From NCBI GenBank assembly GCA_017999985.1, contig JAGNKU010000010.1, forward strand, positions 62,001-126,000: DNA of 64,000 bases. Reading direction: 5' to 3'. The stretch comes from Phycisphaerae bacterium (lineage in GTDB: Bacteria > Planctomycetota > Phycisphaerae > UBA1845 > Fen-1342). This document shows positions 26,967-36,700 of this stretch, piece after piece. How positions within the stretch are numbered: position 1 is the stretch's first letter; every line of letters starts with the position of its first letter. The notes beneath the pieces are model-generated. The model saw nothing but the letters and a program-made list of their open reading frames with translations, was not told where the DNA came from and did no database searches. The translations under genes and the position numbers were made by a program.

Positions 26967-27548
26967 ATGACGACCCGAAAGCGTGGAGCGCTGGTGGTGA
27001 TCAGCGGCCCTTCGGGGGCCGGCAAGACCTCGATCTGCGACGAGCTGCTGCGGCGCATTCCGAATAGCCGGTGGTCCGTCTCGGTGACGACGCGGCCACG
27101 GCGGGGGCGCGAGGTGGACGGACAGCACTATCGCTTTGTGACGCCGGCGGAGTTCCAGCGGATGGTTGCTCAGGACGAGCTGCTGGAGCACGCGGAGTAT
27201 CTCGGGCACCGTTACGGCACGCCGCGGCAGCCGGTGATGGAGGCCCTGGCCGCCGGGCAGGTGATCGTGCTGGAGATCGACGTGCAGGGCGGGGCCCAGG
27301 TGGCGCAGCGGCTGCCGGAATCGATCCGGATTTTCGTGCTGCCGCCGACGATGGAAACGCTGCGGGCGCGCCTGGAAGGGCGGCGGACGGAGACGGAGGC
27401 GCTGCAGGCCAAGCGGCTGGCGGAGGCGGACGGGGAAATCGCGTTTGCCCGGACGAGCGGGTACTACCCCCATATCATCACCAATGATATACTAGAAGAT
27501 TCGGTAGCGCGGGTGCTGCAGATTATCGAGGACGAGACGCACGGATGA
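26967..27548 (+). CDS. gmk: guanylate kinase
   Basis: The protein is 193 residues. The P-loop is S-G-P-S-G-A-G-K-T (13-21). Further motifs are S-V-T-T-R-P-R-R-G-R-E-V-D-G (GMP-binding) and L-E-I-D-V-Q-G-G-A-Q-V. The enzyme phosphorylates GMP to GDP with ATP. The gene overlaps rpoZ by ATGA (27545-27548), an arrangement also known from many bacteria where gmk, rpoZ and coaBC are neighbours. Confidence 0.96.
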   Translation: MTTRKRGALVVISGPSGAGKTSICDELLRRIPNSRWSVSVTTRPRRGREVDGQHYRFVTPAEFQRMVAQDELLEHAEYLGHRYGTPRQPVMEALAAGQVIVLEIDVQGGAQVAQRLPESIRIFVLPPTMETLRARLEGRRTETEALQAKRLAEADGEIAFARTSGYYPHIITNDILEDSVARVLQIIEDETHG

Positions 27549-27775
27549 TCGAACTACTGAAGAATGACGACATCATCGAGAAGGTCGGCGGGCGGTTCAA
27601 GCTGACCAGCCTGATCCAGAAACGCTGGCTGGAGCTGATGCGCGGCGCGCGCCCGATGGTAGAGCCGGGCGGCAAGACCGAGATGGAAATCGTCATGGAA
27701 GAGATCCTGCAGGGGAAGATCGCCATCGACTATGAGAAATCCGGACTTGCCGCGCCGCAAGCCAAAGAGCGCTAA
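27545..27775 (+). CDS. rpoZ: RNA polymerase omega subunit (RpoZ-like)
   Basis: This is a 76-residue protein. It opens M-I-E-L-L-K-N-D-D-I-I and has the omega pattern K-L-T-S-L-I-Q-K-R-W-L-E-L-x-x-G-A-R-P, then a glutamate-rich helix (E-M-E-I-V-M-E-E-I) and I-D-Y. Omega helps fold and hold beta-prime in RNA polymerase. The sequence is divergent from enterobacterial omega, but its position directly after gmk with an ATGA overlap supports the call. Its end overlaps the next gene by 44 bases. Confidence 0.85.
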   Translation: MIELLKNDDIIEKVGGRFKLTSLIQKRWLELMRGARPMVEPGGKTEMEIVMEEILQGKIAIDYEKSGLAAPQAKER

Positions 27776-28385
27776 GCCCGGGGCGCGTCCCACCGGGGCT
27801 GATCGGTCCGCGCCGGCGGACGAGCCCCTGCGTGGCTATGAAGTACTGGTCTGTGTGAGCGGGGGGATCGCCGCCTACAAGACGGCCGCGCTGGTTTCAA
27901 AGCTGGTCCAGGCGGGGTGCGGGGTGACCGTGGCGATGACGCGCAGCGCGCGGCGCTTCGTCGGCCCGACCACGTTTCGCGCGCTCACCGGGCGGCCGGT
28001 CCTGACCAGCCTGTGGCACGGGGACGAGCCGGGGGCGATGGAGCACCTCCGGCCGACGGAGCTCGCGGACCTCATCGTCGTCGCACCCGCGACGGCCAAT
28101 GTCATCGGCAAGCTCGCCGGCGGCATCGCGGACGATCTCGTCAGCACGCTGCTGCTGGCGGCGGACAGCCCGGTCCTCGTGGCGCCCGCGATGAACACGC
28201 GGATGTGGCAGCACCCGGCGGTGCAGCGAAACGTCGCGTTCCTGCGCAAGCATGGGATCGAGCTGGTGGGGCCGGAAGACGGCTGGCTGGCGTGTGGCGT
28301 GGCGGGCCCAGGGCGGATGAGCGAGCCGGAGACGCTGCTGGCTGCGGTGAGCGCACGTCTCCGCACGCGGCAGCCACGGGCATAA
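27732..28385 (+). CDS. coaC: phosphopantothenoylcysteine decarboxylase (stand-alone CoaC)
   Basis: The protein is 217 residues. It is an HFCD flavoprotein: V-S-G-G-I-A-A-Y-K (42-50) binds FMN; H105 in A-M-E-H-L-R-P is the active-site His; P-A-M-N-T-R-M-W is at 152-159; C188 in L-A-C-G is the substrate-recognition Cys. It decarboxylates phosphopantothenoylcysteine in coenzyme A synthesis. In most bacteria CoaC is fused to the synthetase CoaB; here the protein ends after the decarboxylase and coaB is not in the window. The start at 27732 gives a basic, low-complexity tail of about 35 residues; no better in-frame ATG exists downstream. Confidence 0.9.
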   Translation: MRNPDLPRRKPKSAKPGARPTGADRSAPADEPLRGYEVLVCVSGGIAAYKTAALVSKLVQAGCGVTVAMTRSARRFVGPTTFRALTGRPVLTSLWHGDEPGAMEHLRPTELADLIVVAPATANVIGKLAGGIADDLVSTLLLAADSPVLVAPAMNTRMWQHPAVQRNVAFLRKHGIELVGPEDGWLACGVAGPGRMSEPETLLAAVSARLRTRQPRA

Positions 28386-28398
28386 ATGGCGCCGGCGC

Positions 28399-28414
28399 CG
28401 TTGCCTGGGCAACG
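28399..28414. terminator. hairpin between convergent coaC and chemoreceptor genes
   Basis: CGTTGCC-TG-GGCAACG is a perfect 7-pair inverted repeat 14 bases after the coaC stop, extendable through GGCG/CGCC with a bulge. It may end transcription from either side. No T-run follows on either strand. Confidence 0.35.
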
Positions 28415-28494
28415 ACGCCGACGCGGATGCGGGCACCAGACGGGGCTGTGGCGAATGGGTCAGACGTGGGCAGGGCCCCGTCCATGTGCAGCCG

Positions 28495-30579
28495 TTATGT
28501 GCAGTTGCCCGCGCGCGACCGGTGATGATTGCCGGCGAGCGCAGCCAATTCTCTCACCAGACCACGTAGTGCGTTCGACTGCGCGTTGAGCTGCTCAGCG
28601 GCGGAGGCGGATTCCTCGGCGCTGGCGGCGTTGTGCTGCGTGACCTTGTCTACCTGTGACACGGCGGCGTTGATTTGCTCGACGCCCTGGGCCTGTTCAT
28701 CCGAGGCGCGCCGGATGCCGTTGAGCAGATCGGCGACCTCGGTCACGTCGGCGACGATGGCCTGAAGCGCCTTGCCGGCGGCGTCGGCCACCGAGGTGCC
28801 TTCCTTGGCGCGCGTGACCGACCCTTCGATGAGATTGGTCGTGTCGCGGGCGGCTTGTGCGCTGCGCTGCGCCAGGTTGCGCACTTCCTCGGCGACCACG
28901 GCGAAGCCCTTGCCGTGCTCGCCGGCGCGGGCGGCCTCGACGGCGGCGTTCAGCGCGAGGAGGTTCGTCTGGAAGGCGATCTCCTCGATGACCTTGATGA
29001 TCTTGCTGATCTGGGACGAGGACTCGTTGATCGCGCCCATGGCGGTGTTGAGCTGCTGCATGGTCTTGTCGCCGTTGGCCGCATTGGTCCGCGCCTGGGC
29101 GGCAAGCTCGTTGGCCTGCTTGGCGTTCTCGGCGTTGGTGCGGGTCATGGCGGCCATCTGCTCGAGGGCGCTGGAGGTCTCTTCGAGAGAGGAAGCCTGC
29201 TCGCTATTGCCGGCGGCGAGCGTCTGCGCGGCATTGGCGACCTGGGCTGCGGCGTCGTTGACCTGGTCGGCGCCTTCGGTCAGACCGATGATGATGCGAT
29301 TCACCGGCCGCGTAATCGAGCGGGTGACGAAGATGCCGATCAGCGCGGCGATGACAAGGGCGGCGACACCGGTGCCGATGCACCAGGCGACGACGCCGGA
29401 CTGGGCGTGCCGCTTGGTCTGTTCGACCTCGCTGAGGGCGGCCGCGGCGCGGACATCCATCTCGGCCGCGCGCGTGGCGGCGTCCAGTTCATCGATATAG
29501 GCACCCACGCCGATCACCCAGTCCCACGGCTGGAAGTAGCTGACCTTGACGATCTTCTCGCGCGGGGCGGGGTCGTCGGCGTTCTTCCACGGGTAACGCA
29601 TTTCGGCGATCTGCCCCGGCTTGAGCTGGACGGCGGTCTCGCACAGCGTGCGGATGAAGAACTGGCCGTTCGCGTCCTGGGCGTCCCAGATGTTCTCGCC
29701 GTCACGTTTGCCCCCCTGCGAAATCACGTAGTGTCCGCGGGTGTTGCCGGTGCCGTTCAACACGAAGATATAGCCCGACTTGCCGACCTTGGTGGCCATG
29801 ATCGCCTTGCGCAGCGACGTGGCACTCTCCTGCGGAATGCCGACGTACAGGGCGCCGATCACTTCACCGTCGGCGTCCTGGATAGGCTCGTACGCGGTGA
29901 TGTACCAGCGGTCCACGACGAAGGCGCGGCCGATATAGGTCTCGCCTCTGAGCAGGGTTGCCACGACCGGATTCAGGTTGCCGTCCGCGCCGCGCGCCGG
30001 GATGAAAGTGCCGATGGCGCGCTGCCCGTCCTTCTTCAATACATTCGTGCAGACGCGCAGCATGTCGCCGGCGGAGTTCATGCGCTGGAAGATCGTGCAG
30101 GTGCTCTTCACGAGTTCACGCACCGTGTCGACCACCGGGGACTTCGTCTGTGGGTCGGCGTTCTGCGCCAGGGGCGTGTCGCCGATACGCAGCACGGGCA
30201 GCGCCACGCTGCCGGCCTCATTGGTCACCTGGTTTACCGCGTTCCACGTGACCGTCTCGCTGGCCAGCGCGACAGCCCCACCGGAGCGGAGCACGTCGCG
30301 TGCAACGTTCAGGTCCGACTTCAGTTTCTGCTCGAGAACCTCCTGCATCGCGACGCACATGTCGTAGGTCGCGGTTGCCTGATGCTCGAGGTCGGCGACG
30401 CTGCCCGCCTCGAGCGACTGCTTCACGGCGTCAGTGGCGGACTGAAACGCGGTGCGGGCCTGCTCCTGGGCCCGGTCAAAACCGCGTGTGGATTGATACA
30501 CGGCGATGAACGTCAGCAGCGCAATCGGCACGGCGACGAGCGTCAGCTTGGAGGTGACGATCTTCTTGCCCAGGGTCAT
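28495..30579 (-). CDS. methyl-accepting chemotaxis protein 1 (Cache sensor)
   Basis: The protein is 694 residues. The first membrane helix is at about 10-30, the Cache-type sensor domain at about 35-330, the second helix at about 345-370 (ending F-V-T-R-S-I-T-R-P), and then a HAMP region and cytoplasmic signalling coiled coil. The hairpin tip has [20 protein letters not shown], the invariant receptor motif. It should control a CheA kinase; no che genes are in the window. The start at 30579 has GGGAG eight bases upstream. A hairpin (30597-30612) stands just before the ribosome site. Its signalling domain is nearly identical at DNA level to that of the next gene. Confidence 0.93.
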   Translation of the reverse strand: MTLGKKIVTSKLTLVAVPIALLTFIAVYQSTRGFDRAQEQARTAFQSATDAVKQSLEAGSVADLEHQATATYDMCVAMQEVLEQKLKSDLNVARDVLRSGGAVALASETVTWNAVNQVTNEAGSVALPVLRIGDTPLAQNADPQTKSPVVDTVRELVKSTCTIFQRMNSAGDMLRVCTNVLKKDGQRAIGTFIPARGADGNLNPVVATLLRGETYIGRAFVVDRWYITAYEPIQDADGEVIGALYVGIPQESATSLRKAIMATKVGKSGYIFVLNGTGNTRGHYVISQGGKRDGENIWDAQDANGQFFIRTLCETAVQLKPGQIAEMRYPWKNADDPAPREKIVKVSYFQPWDWVIGVGAYIDELDAATRAAEMDVRAAAALSEVEQTKRHAQSGVVAWCIGTGVAALVIAALIGIFVTRSITRPVNRIIIGLTEGADQVNDAAAQVANAAQTLAAGNSEQASSLEETSSALEQMAAMTRTNAENAKQANELAAQARTNAANGDKTMQQLNTAMGAINESSSQISKIIKVIEEIAFQTNLLALNAAVEAARAGEHGKGFAVVAEEVRNLAQRSAQAARDTTNLIEGSVTRAKEGTSVADAAGKALQAIVADVTEVADLLNGIRRASDEQAQGVEQINAAVSQVDKVTQHNAASAEESASAAEQLNAQSNALRGLVRELAALAGNHHRSRAGNCT

Positions 30580-31101
30580 GTTAGCCACTCCCTTCTCCGC
30601 GGTCTTCCGCGGCCAGTACGGTGCGCCTGCCGGCGCGTGGCGTGGCGTTGGGGCAAACGGGACACATGCGCCCGGAACCCCGCGTACGTCGGCGTGGCAG
30701 ACACGGCGGACTTCCCGCAAACGGCTGGCCGGCAGTGCGGCGCGCGTGAGGCAATGCGGGGACCCCGTCGTCCACCACTGTTGGCTATCGACGAATGCCA
30801 GCCGGGCGCTCAAGTCATGGGGGAAAGAGTGTAGAGCGACCGGCGTAGCTGTTGCTCCGTTGTAGCGCGCGCACCGTGGCGATGTGCACGGCGTTGACGA
30901 AATTGTCATCGTTTACGATTTGAGATGCGGGGATTGCTTGCAAATGTGAAACATTGGCGGCCGCATGTCCGGGTGACGGGATCCCGATGCGCTTCGCTGA
31001 AGTGCCGGGGAGTCTGGCTGGCGGAGCGCCGCGGGCTTCTGCGCGTGGTGCGGCCTCGAGTCCGGTCGCGTGGGGGCGCGCGGCGCGACGCCCAAATGAG
31101 A
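30580..31101. other. intergenic region between the two chemoreceptor genes
   Basis: No gene is seen here. It holds the leader of receptor 1, with CCGCGG-TCTT-CCGCGG at 30597-30612 next to the ribosome site, and an operator-like AATGT-GAA-ACATT palindrome at 30943-30955 in a slightly AT-richer part where the promoter probably lies. No clear -35/-10 pair was found. Confidence 0.35.
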
Positions 31102-31134
31102 CCGGCGGCGCCAGGCAGTGCCTGGCGCCGCCGG
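31102..31134 (-). terminator. perfect 16-pair hairpin after chemoreceptor 2
   Basis: The stem CCGGCGGCGCCAGGCA and its exact complement, around one central base, begin 27 bases after the stop codon of receptor 2. On the minus strand it is followed only by TCTCATTTG, so the U-run is weak. It most likely marks the end of that transcript. Confidence 0.6.
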
Positions 31135-31161
31135 AGGCGGGAGTTACCGAACTGGGCGCGA

Positions 31162-33381
31162 CTAGAAGTCGCCGAGCGCGTGGTCGTCGCCGGTGGCGCT
31201 CGCGTGCGGTTGGTTCTTGGAGCTCCTGGGGGCGGCCGCATGCGCGGTTGGATGAGCCGCACTCTGCGCAGCGGCGGCGAAGTGTTCCGCTGGCTGAGCC
31301 TGTGACTGCCGCTTGCGGGCTGAGCTCTCGACGTGGCAGCCAATGATGGCGCTCAATTGTCGGATCATCGTCTTGAGCGTCTCGGACTGCGCGTTGAGCT
31401 GCTCGGCGGCGGAGGCGGATTCTTCGGCACCGGCGGCATTCTGCTGCGTGACCTTGTCCATCTGCGACACGGCGCCGTTGATCTGCTCAACCCCTTCGGC
31501 CTGCTCGCCGGACGCCTGCGTGATGCCATTCAGCAGGTCGGCGACCTTGGTGACGTCTGTGACAATGGCCTGGAGGGCCTTGCCAGCGGCGTCGGCCACC
31601 GAGGTGCCTTCCTTGGCGCGCGTGACCGACCCTTCGATGAGATTGGTCGTGTCGCGGGCGGCTTGTGCGCTGCGTTGCGCCAGATTGCGCACTTCCTCGG
31701 CGACCACGGCGAAGCCCTTGCCGTGCTCGCCAGCGCGGGCGGCCTCGACGGCGGCGTTCAGCGCGAGGAGGTTCGTCTGGAAGGCGATCTCCTCGATGAC
31801 CTTGATGATCTTGCTGATCTGGGACGAGGACTCGTTGATCGCGCCCATGGCGGTGTTGAGCTGCTGCATGGTCTTGTCGCCGTTGGCCGCATTGGTCCGC
31901 GCCTGGGCGGCAAGCTCGTTGGCCTGCTTGGCGTTCTCGGCGTTGGTGCGAGTCATGGCGGCCATCTGCTCGAGGGCGCTGGAGGTCTCTTCGAGAGAGG
32001 AAGCCTGCTCGCTGTTGCCGGCGGCGAGCGTCTGCGAGGCATTGGCCACCTGGGTCGCCGCGTCGTTGACCTGGTCGGCGCCTTCGGTCAGACCGATGAC
32101 GATGCGGTTCACCGGCCGGGTGATCGAGCGGGTGACGAAGATGCCGATCAGCACGGCCATGACGAGGGCGGCGGCGCCGGTGCCGACGCACCAGGCCATG
32201 ACGGTTGCCTGGGCGCTGTTCTTGGTTTTCTCGACTTCAGCGATAGCAGCGGTGGCCCGAGTGTCCATCTCCTTGACGGCGTCGTCGAAGTCCTCAACGT
32301 ACGCGCCGACACCGATGACCCAGTCCCACGGCTGGAAGTACGCGAGTTTGACGACTTTCTCGCGCGGGGCCGGGTCATCGGCGTTCTTCCAAGGATAGCG
32401 GATCTCACCGATCTGGCCGGGCTTCAACGCGAGAGCCGCGTTGCAGATGTCCTGGATCACGAAGTTGCCGTTAGCATCCTTGGTTTCCCAGACGTTCTCA
32501 CCGTCGCGCTTGCCGTTCAGGGAGATCACGTAGTGGCCGCGCGTGCTGCCTGTGCCGTTCAGCACGTAAACGTAGCCGGTCTTGCCGACCTTGGTGGCCA
32601 TGATGGCCTTGCGAAGCGAGGCCGCGCTCTCCTGGGGAATGCCGACGTACAGGGCCGCCACCACTTCGCCGGCGGCGTCCTTGATGGGCTCGTAGGCGGT
32701 GATGTACCAGCGGTCGACGACGAAGGCGCGACCGACGTACGTCTCGCCCTTCAGCAACGCGGTCACGACCGGGTTGGCGGCGCCGTCAGCGCCGCGCGCG
32801 GGGATGAACGTGCCAATCGCCCGCTGCCCGTCCTTCTTCTGTACGTTCGTGCACACCCGCAGCATGTCGCCCGCCGGGTTCATCCGCTGGAAGATCGTGC
32901 AGGTGCTGCCGACCAGGTCACGGACGCGGTCGACGACCGGCGACGCCACCTGCGGGTCCGTGTTCTGCTCGAAGCGCGTGTCGCCGGCGCTGAGGGCGGG
33001 CAGCTCCACCGTGGCCGTCTCGTTGGTAATCTGGTTTACGGCGTTCCAGGTGAACGTCTCGCCCACGGCATGGACTTCGCCGGTCTGGCGCAGAATATCG
33101 CGGGCGACCGTCAGGTCGGACTGCAACTTCTGCTCCAGCACTTCCTGCATCGCGACGCACATGTCGTAGACGGACGTGGCCTGGTGCTCCAGGTCGGTCA
33201 TGCCGCCGGCCTGCAGCGCCTGCTTGCTGGCGTCGTTGTTGGACTCGAACGCCGTGCGGGCCTGCGCGAGGGCGCGGTCGAAGCCACGCGCGGACTGATA
33301 GACCGCGATGAATGTCAGCAGCGCGATCGGTACGGCGACCAACACCAGCTTGGAAAAGACGATCTTCTTGCCGAGCGACAT
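31162..33381 (-). CDS. methyl-accepting chemotaxis protein 2 (Cache sensor)
   Basis: The protein is 739 residues and a paralog of receptor 1, with the same order: membrane helix (10-30), Cache sensor, second helix, HAMP, and methyl-accepting coiled coil with the motif [20 protein letters not shown]. The sensor halves share the framework (for example [23 protein letters not shown]) but differ at many positions, so ligands may differ. An extra tail of about 50 residues, rich in Ala, His and Gln, follows the coiled coil and ends D-D-H-A-L-G-D-F; it is not the NWETF type that binds CheR. The start at 33381 has AGGGAG upstream. Confidence 0.93.
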   Translation of the reverse strand: MSLGKKIVFSKLVLVAVPIALLTFIAVYQSARGFDRALAQARTAFESNNDASKQALQAGGMTDLEHQATSVYDMCVAMQEVLEQKLQSDLTVARDILRQTGEVHAVGETFTWNAVNQITNETATVELPALSAGDTRFEQNTDPQVASPVVDRVRDLVGSTCTIFQRMNPAGDMLRVCTNVQKKDGQRAIGTFIPARGADGAANPVVTALLKGETYVGRAFVVDRWYITAYEPIKDAAGEVVAALYVGIPQESAASLRKAIMATKVGKTGYVYVLNGTGSTRGHYVISLNGKRDGENVWETKDANGNFVIQDICNAALALKPGQIGEIRYPWKNADDPAPREKVVKLAYFQPWDWVIGVGAYVEDFDDAVKEMDTRATAAIAEVEKTKNSAQATVMAWCVGTGAAALVMAVLIGIFVTRSITRPVNRIVIGLTEGADQVNDAATQVANASQTLAAGNSEQASSLEETSSALEQMAAMTRTNAENAKQANELAAQARTNAANGDKTMQQLNTAMGAINESSSQISKIIKVIEEIAFQTNLLALNAAVEAARAGEHGKGFAVVAEEVRNLAQRSAQAARDTTNLIEGSVTRAKEGTSVADAAGKALQAIVTDVTKVADLLNGITQASGEQAEGVEQINGAVSQMDKVTQQNAAGAEESASAAEQLNAQSETLKTMIRQLSAIIGCHVESSARKRQSQAQPAEHFAAAAQSAAHPTAHAAAPRSSKNQPHASATGDDHALGDF

Positions 33382-33716
33382 GACGGCTACTCCCTTCTCC
33401 GCGGACCTGCGCGGAAATACCTTGTGCAGTGGCGCACCCTGTCTGCGCGGGGGCGAATTCGTTGCATCGAGTGACCCGCGCGTACATTGACGTGGTCGCG
33501 CTCGTCTGACCGGAGTATCAAATCGGCTGGATCGCACGCTCTACGCAGTAAGCTCTGCATGTCGATTTTCTGAAACACAGAACCGGCGGCGATCGTGCGG
33601 CCGTGATTATCGGACAGTCCGCTGCTTCGCTGGTGCCAAGGGTGGATTTGCCAACACCCGCTGCCGGTCGTAGCATCCGGCGCGAGCGAGTTCGTGTTCT
33701 TCGGGAGAGCCGCGGG
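33382..33716. other. divergent intergenic region between chemoreceptor 2 and dnaE
   Basis: No gene is seen. The leader of receptor 2 contains TCCGCG-GACCTG-CGCGGA (33398-33415) directly before its ribosome site, matching the position of the hairpin in receptor 1. A short TTCTG/CAGAA inverted repeat lies at 33568-33582. No confident promoter was recognised for dnaE. Confidence 0.35.
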
Positions 33717-36700
33717 ATGACGTCGGATACTGCCGCCGGGCCGCAGTTCGTGCATCTGCATGTGCACAGCGAGTATTCCCTGCTGGACGGAGCTTGCCGG
33801 GTGAAAGACCTGGTGCAGACTTGCCGGCAACTGGGCATGCCGGCGGTGGCGGTCACGGACCACGGGAACCTGTTCGGGGCGATCGAGTTCTACACGGCGG
33901 CCCGTGCAGTGGGGGTGAAGCCGATCATCGGGTGCGAGGTCTACATGGCGCCGGGGGACCGGCGCGACCGCGAGACGCGCGGGCTCGGCGAGGCCAGCTA
34001 TCACCTGCTGCTGCTGGCGCAGAACCTGACGGGCTACCGCAACCTGATCAAGCTGACGAGCATCGGATTCCTGGAGGGCTTCTACTACAAGCCGCGGATC
34101 GACAAGGCGGTGCTGCGCGAATTGTCCGAGGGCCTGATCTGCACGAGCACCTGCCTGGGCGGCGAGATCCCGCAAGCGCTGTGCCGACACAACGCGGCGG
34201 TGGCGAAGGAGATCGCGGAGGAATACCTGCGCATCTTCGGGCCGGACCGTTTTTTCATCGAGCTGCAGGACCACGGGCTGCGCGAGCAGCGCGAGATCAA
34301 CCCGGAACTGGCGGCGCTGGCCCGGCGGCTGGGCGTGGGGACGATCGCGACGAACGACGTACACTATCTCACGCATGACGACGTCGAGGCCCACGACGTG
34401 CTGTGCTGCATCTCGACGCGGGCGCGGGTCAGCGATCCGAACCGGTTCAAGTTCGACGCGGACCAGTTCTACCTGAAAACGCCGGCCGAGATGGCGGCGA
34501 CGCTGGCGGCCTACCCGGAAGCGCTGGCGAACACGCTGCGCGTCGCGGGAATGTGCAACCTGGAGTTCGATTTCTCCCAGCGGTTCGCGCCGAAGTTCTC
34601 GCCGCCGGCCCAGAAATCGGCCGACGAGTACCTGCGCGAGCTGGTGTATGCGGGGGCGCAGCGGCGTTACGGCGAGGTGAACGCGGAGCTGCGCGAGCGG
34701 ATCGACTACGAGCTGGACGTCATCAAGAGCAAGGGGTTCAGCGGCTACTTCCTGATCGTGTGGGACTTCGTGGAGTTCGCGCGCCGCAACGGGATCCCGG
34801 CGGTGGCACGCGGCAGCGGCTGCAGCACGGTGGTGGGGTACTGCCTCGGGATCAGCGCGGCCGAGCCGCTGCGCTACGGGCTGTATTTCGAGCGCTTCAT
34901 GGACCCCGAGCGCGACGAGATGCCCGACATCGACATCGACATCTGCCAGGACCGCCGGCAGGACGTGATCAACTACGTGCGCGAGAAGTACGGGCACGTG
35001 GCGCAAATCATCACGTTCGGGCGGCTGAAGGCACGGGCCGCGATCCGGGACATCTGCCGCGCGCTGGAGGTGCCGCTGACGGACGCCGATCGCGTGGCCA
35101 AGCTCGTGCCCGAAGAGCTGAAGATGACAATCGACAAGGCCCTGGCACGTGAGCCGGAGCTCAAGCGCCTGTACGAGAGCGACGCGACGATCCACAAAGT
35201 GCTCGACGTCGGCCGGCGGCTGGAGGGACTGGCCCGACATTCCTCGATCCACGCGGCGGGGGTGGTCATCGCCGACGTGCCGCTGGACACGCTCATTCCG
35301 CTCTACAAGCCGGCGGACGCGAAGGACGTCACGACGCAGTTCGAGGGGCCGACCGTCGAGAAAGTCGGCCTGCTGAAAATGGACTTCCTCGGGCTGCGAA
35401 CGCTGTCGCAGATCGACCTGACCTGTCGGCTGATCAAGAAGCACCACGGCGTCACGATCGACCTGGAGAAGCTCGACCTGGCGGACCTGCGGGTGTACGA
35501 GCTGCTGGCACGCGGCGAGACGCGCGGCGTGTTCCAGTTCGAGTCCGGCGGGATGCGCGACGTGCTCATGAAGATGAAGCCGAACCGCATCGAGGACCTG
35601 ATCGCCGCGAACGCGCTGTTCCGCCCCGGTCCGATGGAGTACATCGACGAATACGTGGCGCGCAAGCACGGCCGCCAGGCCTGGGGCACGCCGCACCCGA
35701 TCATGACGGAGGTGCTCAACGAGACCTACGGCATCATGGTCTACCAGGAGCAGGTCTCGCGGCTCGTGAATCGGCTGGGCAATGTGCCGCTGCGGCGGGC
35801 GTTCCGGCTGGCGAAGGCGATCTCGAAGAAAAAGGAGGCCATGATCGAGGCGGAGCACCAGCCGTTCCTCGATGGCGCGCTGGCGAATGGCGTGTCGCGC
35901 GACGTGGCCGAGCAGATCTTCGAGGACATCCTGAAATTCGGCGGGTACGCGTTCAACAAGGCCCACTCGACGGGCTACGCGCTGATCGCGTTTCAGACGG
36001 CATACCTGAAGACGTACTACCCGGTCGAGTTCATGGCGGCGCTGCTGACCTATGAAAGCGGCAGCACCGACAAGGTCGCGGAGTACATCGAAGAATGCCG
36101 GCGAATGGGCATCCAGATTCTGCCGCCGGATGTGAATGTGAGCGAAGAGGCGTTTACCGTCGTCTACGACGGCCAAGGGATCAAGGGATCAAGGGATCGA
36201 GGGATCAAGGATAGTGCGGCGCGGAGCCTTGATCCCTCGATCCCTCGATCCTTCGATCCCTCCTCCGGGCACATCTGCTTCGGACTGGCGGCCATCAGCG
36301 GGGTGGGGCACAAGGCCGTGCAAGCTATTCTGACGGCCCGCCGCGAGGGAGGGCGTTTCCGCGATCTGTACGAGTTCTGCGAGCGCGTGGACCTGACCTG
36401 CGTGAACAAGGGCGTGCTCGAGGCGCTGATCAAGGCCGGGGCCTTCGACTGCACCGGGGCGATGCGGCGGGCGCTGATGGGCGTCGTTGAAAAGGCGATG
36501 GAATTGGGGCAGGAGGTACAGCGCGACCGCCGGGCGGGCCAGCTCAGCATGTTCGGGGGGTTGGCCGGGGGGGAAGTGCCGCCGCCGCCGATCGGCACGG
36601 AGGAGTGGACCGATTCGGAGATGCTGGCGTACGAGAAGGCGACACTGGGCTTCTATATCACGAAGCATCCGCTGGCCCAGTATGAAGAGCTTGTGCGGCG

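Noticed and set aside
36175-36262. CRISPR or satellite array, because of repeated GGGATC units
   Set aside because: Units are 8 bases with no spacers and are arranged as a hairpin inside an intact gene.
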